DNA from: JANSWP01 sp041941305
GTDB lineage: Bacteria > Bacteroidota > Bacteroidia > Chitinophagales > Saprospiraceae
Assembly: GCA_041941305.1 (NCBI GenBank)
Contig: JBGTQJ010000010.1
Location: 124,001-188,000, forward strand
Reading direction: 5' to 3'
DNA length: 64,000 nucleotides
Below, one piece after another: positions 16,207-27,400 of this stretch; position 1 is the first letter of the stretch; the number at the start of each line of letters is the position of its first letter. Below the pieces are notes generated by a model, which had not been told where the DNA came from, did not search any database, and saw only the letters and a program-made list of their open reading frames with translations. Position numbers and translations under genes: made by a program.

Positions 16207-19200
16207 TTATCGAATGAGTGTAAAACTGCCAGTTAATGTTTCCTCTCTACCATCAATGAAAGTAACATTCATAGACCAAATATAAACCCCAGCGGGCATA
16301 TCTTCTCCTTTAAAAGTACCGTCCCATCCAAAGTTTGAATCGTTGACCATAAACCCGCCAGATTCCCACATCATTTCTCCCCAACGATCGAATACTCTGA
16401 ATAAGGTAACTTCAGAGCCTGCCTTTCCATGAACCAACAATTTGTCGTTGGCTCCATCATTATTAGGCGTAAAAGCAGTTGGTACTAACACTTTTCTCTC
16501 TTTATTCACTTTGACATTTAAGGTAGTTTCCGCTTCACATCCTTTTTCATCAAAGGCAATTATTTGAATGAACAATGGGTTTTCTGGTTTTACAATAATT
16601 GGGTTGCAAGTTAATGTGGTATCACAATCTGAGGTACCATCTTTGCAAAAAACTGCGCCACAATAAGACGTATTCCAAAAAACTTCTTCTCCAAAGAATA
16701 AATTGCTTCCCTGATTGACAATCCAAATAGATAAACTATCTCCTAAATCTAAGGTGATTTCACCACCATCTCCCTGGTTATGTGCCAGGTCGACCAAAAA
16801 TTCAGGAGGACTGCCCACAGATGCATCTTTTGCCGAGACACAACCATTTCCATCCCTGATAAATACCATATAGTTCCCTTCTTCTAGTCCAATTAAGGTA
16901 CTGGATCCAAAGAAGTTTTGCCCATCTGTGCTATAGGTAAAAGGTGGGGTTCCTCCTTGAGGGGTTATTGTGAGCATTCCATCGCGGTCACCAAAACAGG
17001 TAACATCTTCTGAAATGATTTCAGCATCAATTGGTGCAGGCTCACCAACCTGGATAGTTTCTTCTGTAGTACAACCGATTGCATCTGTTACGGTCACTAC
17101 ATAATCTCCAGCAGGTAGATTACTTATTTTTTTAGAACTCTCTCCAGTGGACCATTGGTAGGTAAATCCTGGATTTCCTCCCGATGCATCTACATCCAGA
17201 GCCCCCTCTGCAACTCCATTGCAACCATTATCCAAAACGTCAAATGATAAAATAATTTGATCAGGCTGTCCTATTTCAGCAGCTCCTGAACTTGTACAAC
17301 CGGAGGTGTCGGTCACTATTATAGTATACATACCTGCAAATAGATTATTTGCAGTTTGAGTAGTCTGGTTCTGTGCGTTGGCATCCCATTGGTAGCTGAC
17401 ATCTCCCTGAGCTCCAGCTATATTACTGACATTTGCACTTCCATCGTCACTGCCAAAGCAAGTTGCATCAATATTATTAACATCAAAAGTGATTGGAGGT
17501 GGTTCGGGCAAAAATCGGGATAATTCCCCAGTACATCCTTGTTGATCCGTTATCGTTACGCCATAATTCAATCCTCCTTGTAAATCTTCGATAAATTGGG
17601 TGTTAGCGAAATTGCTCCAACTAAAAGTACATCCAGTGCAGTCTGGATCCGTTGCAGCTCCTCCGGAAACTACCAGCACAACCATCTGCCCGTCATCAAG
17701 ACCATTACAACTTGGTTCTGTGAAATTGATATTTAATTCGTAGGGATCCAAATCGTCAATGTCAATATCTCCAACAAGAGTGCAGCCTTGACTATCTGTT
17801 ACAGTAACAGTATAATTCTGAGTAGCTAATCCTGTAGCCACATTGGAATTATTAGAATTAGACCATGTATAAGAATACCCAGGTGTGCCGCCTGAAGCAG
17901 CGACCATAGCCTCACTATTTGGTTCCCCAAAACAGCCAAATACTGTTTGGGTTATAGTCAAATCTACTGCCGTAGCTGGTTGGGTAATTATCAAATCAGT
18001 TGTAGTAAAGCATCCCTTTAAGTCAGTAACCGAAATTTGATAAGCACCCGCAGGTAGTTGTTCATTGAAAGAACCATTCGGAGTACTTCCTACGCCACCC
18101 CAGTCAAAAATATATCCTCCATTGCCGCCCATTGCAGATACAAATCCGCTGCCCGTGGCTTCTCCAAAACAAAGTACATTTACGCCATTAACGGAAGCTG
18201 TTAGGGGTTGTGGTTCTGTAGTATTGGCAGTCGCAGTGTTGGTACATCCATTATCATCAGTTACGGTAACTTCATAAGTGCCAGCTAATAAACCCACCGC
18301 CACGGATGTAATCTGGCTAATTGGATCGTTCCATTCATATTGGTAATCTCCAGTTACTGTTCCTCCAAAAGCTTGCACGGTTAATTCTCCATCATCATCA
18401 CCATTACAGCTAACAGGACTGCTTTCAAAGGCATTCAAAGTAATTGCACTTGGTTCAATTACGGAAAAGGTCACTGTGTCCATGCAACCAGTTGCGTCTT
18501 CAACGACGATATCATAATCACCCGCACACAAACCAGTAAAGTTTCCATTATTTTGTACCCAGGTCATACCAGAGTCATGAGTTGCAGTATAAGTAAATGG
18601 AGCAACCCCGTTTTCTGCTGACACTGGAACCACACCATCACAAACACCCGGACAAGAGACAGAATAGGGGGTAGGCCAAGTACTGGGTATAAAAGCATTA
18701 AAATTATCACACATTAAAAAGGTGACGAATTCGGCATCAATTTCTGAATCACAAAAGACATTAGTAATGGCAACTCGCACCTCAAATTCCACATCATCTC
18801 CGTTTATTAATCCACTGACTATATGAGATGTAGGACCATTATTGGATGCTTGCCAACCTGTTCCATTGATGTTAACTTCATAATTAAGATTATCTCCTAC
18901 TTCTGTCCAATTAAATTCAATCGCTCCACCAGCTATTATAGTATAGTTGATTTGGGGCGCGGCAAATCCGGGGAAAATATCAATATTGACAGATTCCTGG
19001 TCCTGGCAATTGTGTACATCAATGGCTTCTACAGTCAAGAAAGTTGCCTGAGTTGTGGTAAGTATTGGATCAGGACAATCATCACAAGAAAGACCACTAG
19101 AGGGACTCCAGGAATAGCTTACGTCATTTTGGCTTTTAAAAGTTATTGACCACCAATTGAGTATGTTTTGAGTTGAGGTATTGGCAATGTCAGAAATTTC

Positions 19201-21303
19201 TAATCGCCATTCCCCATTGACTGTTGCACCATTCAGCAAATTCCAATTGGATTCAGGTAGCCAGTCTCCAGTATATGGTGGATTGCCAAAAACGATTGAA
19301 GTAGCGGCGTCCGGGGTGAAACAAGTTTGTGTGAAATTATCTCCCAGCCCACCATTATTATTGGAAAGTTGTAAAATGTACCCGGTAGGTGAAATCAGGC
19401 GAATTCTCAAATTGCCAGTAGCTTCAGTATTCAAATCCAAACAAACTGATTCAATGTCATCCAATGGGTTTTGTATAGAAGTTGGGTAAATTGAGTTAAC
19501 AACAATGGAATTTGAAAGGGGATTAGCGGGTGGATTGCTTGAAGCGTTGAATCCTACTTCTAAATAGCTTTCAAAGGTCACTTCATTTTCTTCATTGAAA
19601 TCTGCAAAAACATTTAAGTTAACAGGTTCGCCTACACAAACCATCGTATCTTGTTCTGGAGACAATAATTCTTCACAGTTATAGCAATTTGGGTGGGTAA
19701 TAGGGAGAACGGTTAGATTAACCATAGTATCATGCATACATCCAAAATCATCTGTCACAGAAAAATTATAAGTCATATTTCCAGCATTACCAGGAGAGGA
19801 AGAAATAGAGTCTGCTGTTTGGAAGAAGGCTCCGGGAGCCAAGGTCCAATTCCAATCAACCAATGAAGGTGTAAATGTTTCCAGATTTGGGTAAAGGGAG
19901 TCCTTAAAATTGATTCCCCATGAAAAAATAAATCCATTGTCAATAGCCCATAAATCCGTAACCGTTATGGTCCATTCTCCGTTTAAAGGGCATCCTTCCA
20001 ATTGCTCCAATGGTTCAAAAGTGCCATAATTTCCAGAAGGTAAATATTGAGGGTCGTTCATGAAATTTGCAAACTCAATCCATGTAGCCAGGTTAGGATC
20101 TGGCATCCAACAATATTCCCAACCTTGTCCTGGAGTTGGGTTGAATCCATCGTTATCAATTGGCTCCCCTAAAAATACTTCTCCACCGTCTTGCCCTGGA
20201 TGATTGTGCAATATTGCTGATTGGCCATTAGGACAGGTCAGGGTAATTTCCAAATCTCTCATCCAGGAATGTTCCATCACTACACAAATACTTTCTAAGT
20301 CTTCAATATTCATTAATGATTGCCCAGCAGAAAAATTGGTAAAAGAAACACTGGTCTCATAAGAGGCCCCATCCCCATCGGGAAGTGCAAGTGAGTCAGA
20401 ACGAATGGCGCCAGCCTGAAAACTTCCTTCCGTAGGATTTACAGAGATTTCATAGTCATTGTCCAAATTATTAACCATTGCATTTAACTGGACGGTATCA
20501 CCTGCACATATTTCTGCAGGTAAATCCCCTCCAAGTGCAAATTCAGGACTGGTAGCAACTCTAATTCTTTGATTGATAAAATTGGTGTTTTTACATCCTA
20601 ATTGATCTGTAATAGTCAACTGAACAATGTAGCCTCCTGGTTCGGTAAAGCTATGTGATACTGCTTGTCCTGTGGCGAAAGTACCGTCCCCAAATTCCCA
20701 ATGAAAAGCTGAGTTTAGATCAGATTGTTGGTAGTTTAAACCATTTTGTTTGTATACACCAGAACCAGAAAAAGAAATTTCATCTTCTGGACAAATATCT
20801 ATCCAACCGTTATCAATAGGTTCGCTAGCTGGGTTGGTTGTAGTCACAGCTTCTATTAATTGACAGGCTGGTATGCAATTGATTTGAGCACTCCATCCTG
20901 CTGCTTCATTTATACCATTAGAGTTGAAAACTAAAGTAACACAGCCAGAAAGATTCGCTGCAGTTGCCTGAATAATAAAGGCAGAACCACCGTTAAAATC
21001 ACTGGCACAACCCAAAGGGGCATTGGCCATTGTCAAGCCATCAAAAAAGCAAAGATCATCTCCTAAGGCTAACGCTGTCCCACTAAAAACTAGTTGTACA
21101 TGCGTTCCAGTAGAACCATCTGGACAAATAGTAAGGGTAATATCTTGGTTGGGTTCATAATTGGAATCTGCTCCACCACTATCCAAAAGATAGCTTCCAC
21201 AAGTTGTTATGGTAGCCGTATTGCCATCCATAAGATAGGGTTGGCCTATGAGGAGACTAAATGAAAAAAAGAAGAGTGAAACAAAGGTAATCCTCAAGTT
21301 CAT
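16207..21303 (-). CDS. Giant SprB-repeat adhesin with T9SS type B sorting domain
   Basis: 1698-residue secreted protein. In order: signal peptide (about 1-20); a CUB-like domain (about 25-140, TTCGSYLLDSGGADSNYEP...GWSAQINC); a PKD domain (about 160-245, FHWEFGDGT and HSFTEPGGYIVQLTI); two proprotein-convertase P-like domains (about 300-470 and 580-735); a fibronectin-like segment (about 760-825); eight SprB repeats (about 830-1530), each opening with a C(F/N)G..DG motif and closing with a GxYxVTVTDxxGC motif; then the gliding motility-type B CTD (about 1600-1698), VLVPTAFTPNNDGANDKLLVHG...VFDRWGE...YIWSMNVTFIDG...LTGSFTLIR. Predicted to be exported by T9SS and displayed on the surface for adhesion or gliding. 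The type B tail plus adjacent PorP/SprF-like gene matches the SprB/SprF pairing. Confidence 0.92.
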   Translation of the reverse strand: MNLRITFVSLFFFSFSLLIGQPYLMDGNTATITTCGSYLLDSGGADSNYEPNQDITLTICPDGSTGTHVQLVFSGTALALGDDLCFFDGLTMANAPLGCASDFNGGSAFIIQATAANLSGCVTLVFNSNGINEAAGWSAQINCIPACQLIEAVTTTNPASEPIDNGWIDICPEDEISFSGSGVYKQNGLNYQQSDLNSAFHWEFGDGTFATGQAVSHSFTEPGGYIVQLTITDQLGCKNTNFINQRIRVATSPEFALGGDLPAEICAGDTVQLNAMVNNLDNDYEISVNPTEGSFQAGAIRSDSLALPDGDGASYETSVSFTNFSAGQSLMNIEDLESICVVMEHSWMRDLEITLTCPNGQSAILHNHPGQDGGEVFLGEPIDNDGFNPTPGQGWEYCWMPDPNLATWIEFANFMNDPQYLPSGNYGTFEPLEQLEGCPLNGEWTITVTDLWAIDNGFIFSWGINFKDSLYPNLETFTPSLVDWNWTLAPGAFFQTADSISSSPGNAGNMTYNFSVTDDFGCMHDTMVNLTVLPITHPNCYNCEELLSPEQDTMVCVGEPVNLNVFADFNEENEVTFESYLEVGFNASSNPPANPLSNSIVVNSIYPTSIQNPLDDIESVCLDLNTEATGNLRIRLISPTGYILQLSNNNGGLGDNFTQTCFTPDAATSIVFGNPPYTGDWLPESNWNLLNGATVNGEWRLEISDIANTSTQNILNWWSITFKSQNDVSYSWSPSSGLSCDDCPDPILTTTQATFLTVEAIDVHNCQDQESVNIDIFPGFAAPQINYTIIAGGAIEFNWTEVGDNLNYEVNINGTGWQASNNGPTSHIVSGLINGDDVEFEVRVAITNVFCDSEIDAEFVTFLMCDNFNAFIPSTWPTPYSVSCPGVCDGVVPVSAENGVAPFTYTATHDSGMTWVQNNGNFTGLCAGDYDIVVEDATGCMDTVTFSVIEPSAITLNAFESSPVSCNGDDDGELTVQAFGGTVTGDYQYEWNDPISQITSVAVGLLAGTYEVTVTDDNGCTNTATANTTEPQPLTASVNGVNVLCFGEATGSGFVSAMGGNGGYIFDWGGVGSTPNGSFNEQLPAGAYQISVTDLKGCFTTTDLIITQPATAVDLTITQTVFGCFGEPNSEAMVAASGGTPGYSYTWSNSNNSNVATGLATQNYTVTVTDSQGCTLVGDIDIDDLDPYELNINFTEPSCNGLDDGQMVVLVVSGGAATDPDCTGCTFSWSNFANTQFIEDLQGGLNYGVTITDQQGCTGELSRFLPEPPPITFDVNNIDATCFGSDDGSANVSNIAGAQGDVSYQWDANAQNQTTQTANNLFAGMYTIIVTDTSGCTSSGAAEIGQPDQIILSFDVLDNGCNGVAEGALDVDASGGNPGFTYQWSTGESSKKISNLPAGDYVVTVTDAIGCTTEETIQVGEPAPIDAEIISEDVTCFGDRDGMLTITPQGGTPPFTYSTDGQNFFGSSTLIGLEEGNYMVFIRDGNGCVSAKDASVGSPPEFLVDLAHNQGDGGEITLDLGDSLSIWIVNQGSNLFFGEEVFWNTSYCGAVFCKDGTSDCDTTLTCNPIIVKPENPLFIQIIAFDEKGCEAETTLNVKVNKERKVLVPTAFTPNNDGANDKLLVHGKAGSEVTLFRVFDRWGEMMWESGGFMVNDSNFGWDGTFKGEDMPAGVYIWSMNVTFIDGREETLTGSFTLIR

Positions 21304-22138
21304 ATAGGATATTTTTTATTTGATGTTGATAATGCTGGAAAAATGGACCATATAATGATGGAGCAAAAATGATTTTTTGAATCCATTCATCAAACTATTT
21401 TCATCATCATCTTTTTTGAAGATACTTTTATCATTCAAAATGTTACAGTTAGTACATTATCGATTGTAAATATTCTATTTTCTATCAAATATTTGAATCC
21501 AATTATTTGCGCAAATTCTATTCCCTTTCCACTCTTGAAACCAGTTTATGTTAAAAATATTTTTTGTCGGACAATTTGTGGGGTATCACATAGCAAAAAA
21601 TCAAAACTTTTAATTCAAATGGAAGCCTATATATTAGTTTGATTGTTCTCAACAAATTTTTCAAAGTACCCAAATGTGGAAAGTAGAACGCCAGGGTAGA
21701 TTCAATATATTTTTTATTGCCTCTAAGTTTCTGATTTATAGACATTTAAGTAAAAGGAAAATTTGATTGCAACGATTGTATTCGGGGTGTCCATAATATT
21801 ATTTTGTGTTGCAATCTGATATTGGGTAAGTCTGTGGTAAGTGTTTGTCTTTCAGCAAATGTAATAAATGAAAATATAAATGGGGGAATAGTTGGTGAAA
21901 ATTTCATTTTATTCTTTAAAGTGAATGAAGGGATGTTTCTAAAAAAATAGGTTTTTATTGTTCTACAGAGTGCTATAAGAGAGAGGTTTTTAAATATTAA
22001 ATTGTTTAATAAGAAGTTGAAAGTTTTTTGTAGAAACAATAATTTAGAGATAAAAAAAAGGTTTATTCCATAAATAGATTTTACGAATTGTTTTTAATCG
22101 AAAAGTACAATTGCATTTCAGGGAATCGCAAAAAAAAA
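21304..22138. other. AT-rich region upstream of the adhesin, no supported gene
   Basis: About 0.83 kb of very AT-rich DNA. Two minus-strand open frames of 64 and 97 codons lie end to end (21551-21745 and 21746-22039), but they have skewed Phe/Leu/Ile/Lys composition, no domain and no plausible start context, so I do not call them genes. It probably contains the promoter and long leader of the adhesin gene. I found no clear TAnnTTTG site. Confidence 0.5.
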
Positions 22139-22164
22139 GCTGGCAAACCTGCCAGCTTTTTTTT
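22139..22164. terminator. Rho-independent terminator after sppA
   Basis: gctggca (22139-22145) pairs with tgccagc (22150-22156) around a 4-nt loop, with A9 on the left (22129-22138) and T8 on the right. The sppA stop codon is 34 bp away and sppA reads minus, so the T-run formed by the left A-tract ends sppA. The symmetrical layout could also stop plus-strand transcripts. Confidence 0.88.
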
Positions 22165-22197
22165 GAATCAAAAATATTTTTTAGAAAAAAATAATGC

Positions 22198-23967
22198 TTA
22201 TCTAAATTCAATTTTCAAGGGCAACCTTGCTTGAGGTCCTTTCATCTCCATCATTTCTTTCAAATATTTATAATCGGAATAATAGTCGCCGAGTTCGGTT
22301 TCTAAAATTTTTGCTTTAATCACACTTTCTTGTCCAGTCAATTCTTCCAAAAACAATTGAAGTGGATCCTTTACTTTTGGATATTCCGTTATTCGATATT
22401 TTTCAAGTCCTGACAATTCAGCTGCTTTGACCAATGCTTCTTCTAATCCCCCAATTTCATCCACAAGACCAATCTCAAGGGCATCTGTTCCTGACCAAAC
22501 GCGACCTTGAGCTATTTCTTCTACCTTATCCAAATCCAATTCTCTGCCCTCTGAAACCCTATTCTTGAACATCGAGTAATAATTTTGGGTGGTATGGTTT
22601 AGAAACGCTGTTTCTTCAGCATCAACTGGATAATAGGTATTTAGTCCAGTTGAATATTTGGTTGTTTTTACCGTATCAAAATTCCAGCCGATGTGTTCTT
22701 TCAATAAACCATTAAAATTGGGAAGCATTAAAAAGACTCCGATTGAACCAGTTAATGTATTGGGTTCAGCTATAATGTGGTCAGCATTACATGATATATA
22801 ATAGCCTCCGGATGCAGCGTAGTCTCCCATTGTTACGACAACAGGCTTACCTTCTTCTTTAGCCAATTCTAATTCTCTCAAAATATTTTCAGAAGCGATT
22901 GGACTACCTCCGGGGGAATTAACTCTCAATACGATTGCTTTTACGCGTTTGTCTTTTCGAGCTTTACTAATAAATTTTGTGTATTTGTCATCGCCAATTT
23001 CGCCAGGCTTGCCCTCTCCAGTAATGATGGCACCTTCAGCATATATTACTGCGATTTTATCTTTTACAGAAAAATCTTTTTTTAGGTTCGCAGCAAGATT
23101 ATAGTCTTGTAACTCAATAAGGTATAGTTTGTCATCATCCTCTAATCCTATCCTTTCTTTCATATCACTGACTACTTCATCAAAATACCCGGTTTCATCT
23201 ACCAAACCAAAACTGAGCGCATCTTCAGCACTTCTGATTTTTAAACCGTTGGCAATTTCCCATAGTTCTTCTTGGGATTTGTCTCGGGACGATCCTATTT
23301 CGGACAAAAATGATTTGAAGGAAGGCAATAAATATTCACGTAATTGCAAACGATTTTCGTCGCTCATGTTGTATCGACGAAAAGGTTCTGTTGCACTTTT
23401 ATATTTTCCAGCATAAAAGACTTGCATATTGATGCCCATTTTGTCCATCATTTCTTTATAAAAAGGCATCATGGCTGAAAAACCGTGCAAATCAACGCTT
23501 CCAGCAGGATTTAAGTATACTTTGTCAGCTGCAGAGGCTAAATAATAGGCACCTTGCGAATAATATTTAGAGTTACTAATTACAAATTTCCCGCTTTCTT
23601 TAAATTTCAAAAGTGCATCCCGAACCACGGTTGCAGAGGACAGACCCATGTTTACAAATTCCAAATCAAGAAAAATACCCTTGATGTCGTCATCATTGGC
23701 AGCTGCATCAATAGTTTCAGAAATTGCATTCAGTCCAAGAATCTTCTGATTTTCCAAATCAAAAGGATTCATTTCCAAATTGTTGGTCTGTTCTGGGATG
23801 GGTTGATTAAATTGTAGTTTTAAAACTGAATTGGGGCGAACCTCCTTTGGTTGTTCGGTAGCACTTGCCATTCCCATAATCCATGCCATGCCTAGAAAAA
23901 AAATAATGACTGAGGCCAATATGACCCCAAGACAGGAGGCAAAAAGGAATTTAAAAAATTGAGCCAT
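22198..23967 (-). CDS. sppA: Signal peptide peptidase SppA, 67K (long) type
   Basis: Membrane serine protease of family S49 that degrades cleaved signal peptides. At 589 residues it is the long, internally duplicated type. It has one N-terminal TM segment (about 8-34). The N-terminal S49 half contains SNSKYYSQGAYYLASAADKVYLNP, which carries the general-base lysine. The C-terminal half contains VNSPGGSPIASENILRELELAK and MGDYAASGGYYISCNADHIIAEPNTLTGSIGVF, with the nucleophile serine in AASGG. All expected catalytic residues appear present. It has its own promoter with both -33 and -7 elements and its own terminator, so it is a single-gene unit between two giant adhesins. Confidence 0.95.
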   Translation of the reverse strand: MAQFFKFLFASCLGVILASVIIFFLGMAWIMGMASATEQPKEVRPNSVLKLQFNQPIPEQTNNLEMNPFDLENQKILGLNAISETIDAAANDDDIKGIFLDLEFVNMGLSSATVVRDALLKFKESGKFVISNSKYYSQGAYYLASAADKVYLNPAGSVDLHGFSAMMPFYKEMMDKMGINMQVFYAGKYKSATEPFRRYNMSDENRLQLREYLLPSFKSFLSEIGSSRDKSQEELWEIANGLKIRSAEDALSFGLVDETGYFDEVVSDMKERIGLEDDDKLYLIELQDYNLAANLKKDFSVKDKIAVIYAEGAIITGEGKPGEIGDDKYTKFISKARKDKRVKAIVLRVNSPGGSPIASENILRELELAKEEGKPVVVTMGDYAASGGYYISCNADHIIAEPNTLTGSIGVFLMLPNFNGLLKEHIGWNFDTVKTTKYSTGLNTYYPVDAEETAFLNHTTQNYYSMFKNRVSEGRELDLDKVEEIAQGRVWSGTDALEIGLVDEIGGLEEALVKAAELSGLEKYRITEYPKVKDPLQLFLEELTGQESVIKAKILETELGDYYSDYKYLKEMMEMKGPQARLPLKIEFR

Positions 23968-24067
23968 AAAAGAAAGTTTTGTGTTAACAGTTGTTGGTCA
24001 ACCAGGATTGAAAATAAAACAGATAACTAACAACCGGGTAGGCAACATTTCTTGAAAAAAAGACCTC

Positions 24068-24096
24068 CAAAAGTAGAGTCTGTATGACAAATCCAA
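24068..24096 (-). promoter_or_regulatory. Promoter of sppA with -33 and -7 elements
   Basis: On the minus strand, TTG at 24094-24096, then 18 bp, then TACTTTTG at 24068-24075, a good match to the Bacteroidota -33/-7 pair. It lies about 100 bp before the sppA ATG. The rest of the 23968-24467 divergent spacer shows no gene. Confidence 0.65.
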
Positions 24097-24467
24097 TTTT
24101 TTTTTCGATAAATGGAAAAAAATGAGGGCTAAAGGTCAAAAAATGATGAAAAACGGGGGTATTTGAATCAGTTTTTTGTAGCGTGTAATTGTAAACCAAT
24201 AATCATTTTACAAATAAGCATTAAAGTTATTTCAAAAAGTTTGCAGGGCGTTGTAATTTTACTCGGGAAAAAATGGTGTTTGAATTGACATTGGCTTTTG
24301 GATTTATTTTTCTTGCACTTCTGATAGAAATCTCATTCACTTTAAAAATGCCATTTTTAGCCCCGTCAAATTTTTCATCCGGACACCTTGAGACCCCTGA
24401 ATTGGATTTACAAATTTCGACTTACTGAAGTAGTTTTTTGTAAATTGCAAATCCCCATTCCCTTGTT

Positions 24468-27400
24468 ATGAAGGAAAAATTAAACTTTTTTAAACTAGGC
24501 ATTGTTGCTGCTCTTTTTTTTGCTTCAGGCAGCTTGATTGCTCAACCCCTTGAAGTGACAGATGCTACCGCTCCACCACTGACCCCAGATGCATTGATAA
24601 AAAATATTTTTCTGGGTGACGGTATCGAAGTAACAGATGTTCAATTTGAAGGAAATCCATTGCAGGTAGGCTTTTTTAATCATGCTTTGGATGAAATTGG
24701 AATAGATCGGGGAATAATTATGTCAACTGGAAGGGTTACAACAAGTGGAACTGCCTTGGGGGTGGATCAAGTTGGAAGCACGTTTGCAAGTACAGGTATA
24801 GTTGGCAATATCCCCAATCCTGACCCTGATTTGAGCGCAATTGCCTCCAGTAGTATTAATGATGCTGTAAAGTTCACTATTAAATTTAAACCAGCTGCAG
24901 ACACCTTAAGGTTTCGATACGTATTTGCCTCAGAAGAATATCCCGAATGGGCTTGTAGTACTTTTAATGATGTGTTTGGATTTTTTATTTCTGGTCCTGG
25001 TATTAATGGTCCTTTTGAATTCCAAGGAGAGAACATTGCTATTATCCCTGGTACCACTTTACCAGTAGCAATAAACAATATTCATCCCCAAAATGGGGGA
25101 AATTGCCCACCAACATTCGAGCAATTTTATAATGACAATAATAACTCCAATAACCAGCCTGTTTATGACGGGTTTCTAGATGTATTTACTGCTCAGGCTA
25201 TTGTAACGCCTTGCGAAGAATATACCATAAAGCTGATGATAACGGACGTGGGGGACGATATTTTTGATTCAGGTGTATTCCTCGAAGCCAAGAGTTTTGG
25301 AACAGGAACATTGAATGTAGATATTGCAACGGTTAGTATAGATGGTTCGGTTGCTGAAGGATGTACACCAGGTGAGATAAATTTCAAACTAGAGTTTCCT
25401 CCGGAAGAGGATTACGTCATTGATTATGAAATAATTGGTACGGCTGAGAATGGTATAGATTATGAAACAGTACCTACCAACTTGATCATTCCTGCTGGTG
25501 ATACCATGGTTTCAGTTCCTTTAATTGCTTTCGCAGATGGAATCCCTGAAGGGGTGGAACATATTGGAATCGATGTGCAGCGGGATGTCTGTACCCGCGA
25601 TACCTTTTATATTTTTATTCGCGAAAATGAACTCTTACCTCCTGAACTTCCTGTAGATACCTCCATGTGTCTAGGTGATACGATTGGAGTAAATGGGGAA
25701 GTCCCAATAGATTTGCCTGGTCCCATAACCTTTTCAAATGATGCTGATTTGATACTGTCCGATGAAGGAACGACCATTTCAGAAATAGTAGTAGACAGTA
25801 TCATCCCTGATATTTTTGGACCAGGAATTTTATCATCGGTTTGTTTTAATATTCAACATAAGTGGGTAGATGATCTCGACATTTACCTCGTGGCTCCGGG
25901 AGGAAGGTTTATTGAATTATCTTCTGATAATGGCGCAAATTGTGATGATTACATTGGGACTTGTTTTACAGAATCTGCAGGAATGCCCATTAACTTTCTA
26001 CCTGTTGGTTTTACTTGTGGACCAGGAGAGAATCCTCCTTTTAATGGAGAATTTTTGCCTGAAGGTGTTTGGTCTGATTTATATGGTGCTTCTACCAACG
26101 GAACCTGGCAACTACTAATTATTGATGATTCTCAAGGCTTTCAAGGGACGCTGTTAGATTGGTCAATTACTTTTGAACCTGTTTACAAAGTTTTTTATGA
26201 ATGGACGCCTACTGATGGATTGAGTTGTACTGATTGCCCCAATCCGGATATGTTTCCTAATCAGCCAACAACTTACACTTTGACGGTGACAGATACCTAT
26301 GGCTGTGAAGTTTCTGATTCTATTTTCATCTCTTCTATAAGTACCTTACCTCCACCAGTAATCTCCTGCCCAACATTAAGTAACACCGAAATTACTTATA
26401 CCTGGGATGAAGTAACTGGTGCTTCTGGATATCTGGTAAATGTAAATGGTACAGGGTGGGTATCTCCAACTGATTCTCTGTCTCATACCATAACTGGTTT
26501 GTCAATAAATGATACCCTCTCTATACAGGTTCAGGGAATTTCAAACTGCTCAGGACAAATAGGCACAGCCTCCTGTTGGACCCTGGATTGCAATCCTCCG
26601 GTGCTACAGCTCGAAAATTCCAAAGAACCAAGTTGCTTTTTAGGCAATGACGGTTCAATTCAGGTTTTGGGTTCAGGTGGCAGTGGTAATGGATTTATTT
26701 ATTCTTTGGGAGGGGAGACCAATGATACCGGTATTTTCTCTGATCTTTCCGCCGGCATGTATACAATTACGGTAACAGATGATTTTGATTGTTCTGGTAC
26801 AATTGATGTTGAATTATTTCAACCTGCAAACCTTCAACTAATAGAAATCGTAGTTGATTCAATCAGTTGTGAAGAAGGATCAGATGGGAGTGTGACCGTT
26901 GAAGTTATTGGAGGGGTTGGTCCTTATACCTACAATTGGGATAACTTTGGTATGGATTCTATTTATTCCAATCTTTCTCAAGGCTTATTTGATGTTACAG
27001 TAACAGATATAAATGGTTGTCAGGCAGTTACCTCTGTTGAACTTACTGACCCACCACCTATCAGCCTTGGATTATCATCAGTTCCTGCAACTTGTTTTGG
27101 TTTTTCTGATGGCTCCGCAACCATTAATCCAATGGATGGACAAGCACCTTATTCTTTTTTATGGGATGGGAATGCAGGTAATCAAAATTCTCAAACAGCT
27201 GTAGATCTTACCTCTGGATCCTATTTCGTAACAGTAACAGATAATAAAGGATGCCAATCTATAGCGTTAGTTGCGGTAGGTCAGCCTACTGAGTTAATTC
27301 CTACTATAGATGGAACCGACTTGAATTGTAATAATGATGGCTCAGGAACAGTTTCAATTGATCATGTGGGAGGAACTGGACCATTTTCCTATGAATGGAG

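Noticed and set aside
21551..22039. Two adjacent minus-strand open frames of 64 and 97 codons upstream of the adhesin gene
   Set aside because: Composition is dominated by Phe, Leu, Ile and Lys, as expected from AT-rich noncoding DNA, with no motif or plausible start.
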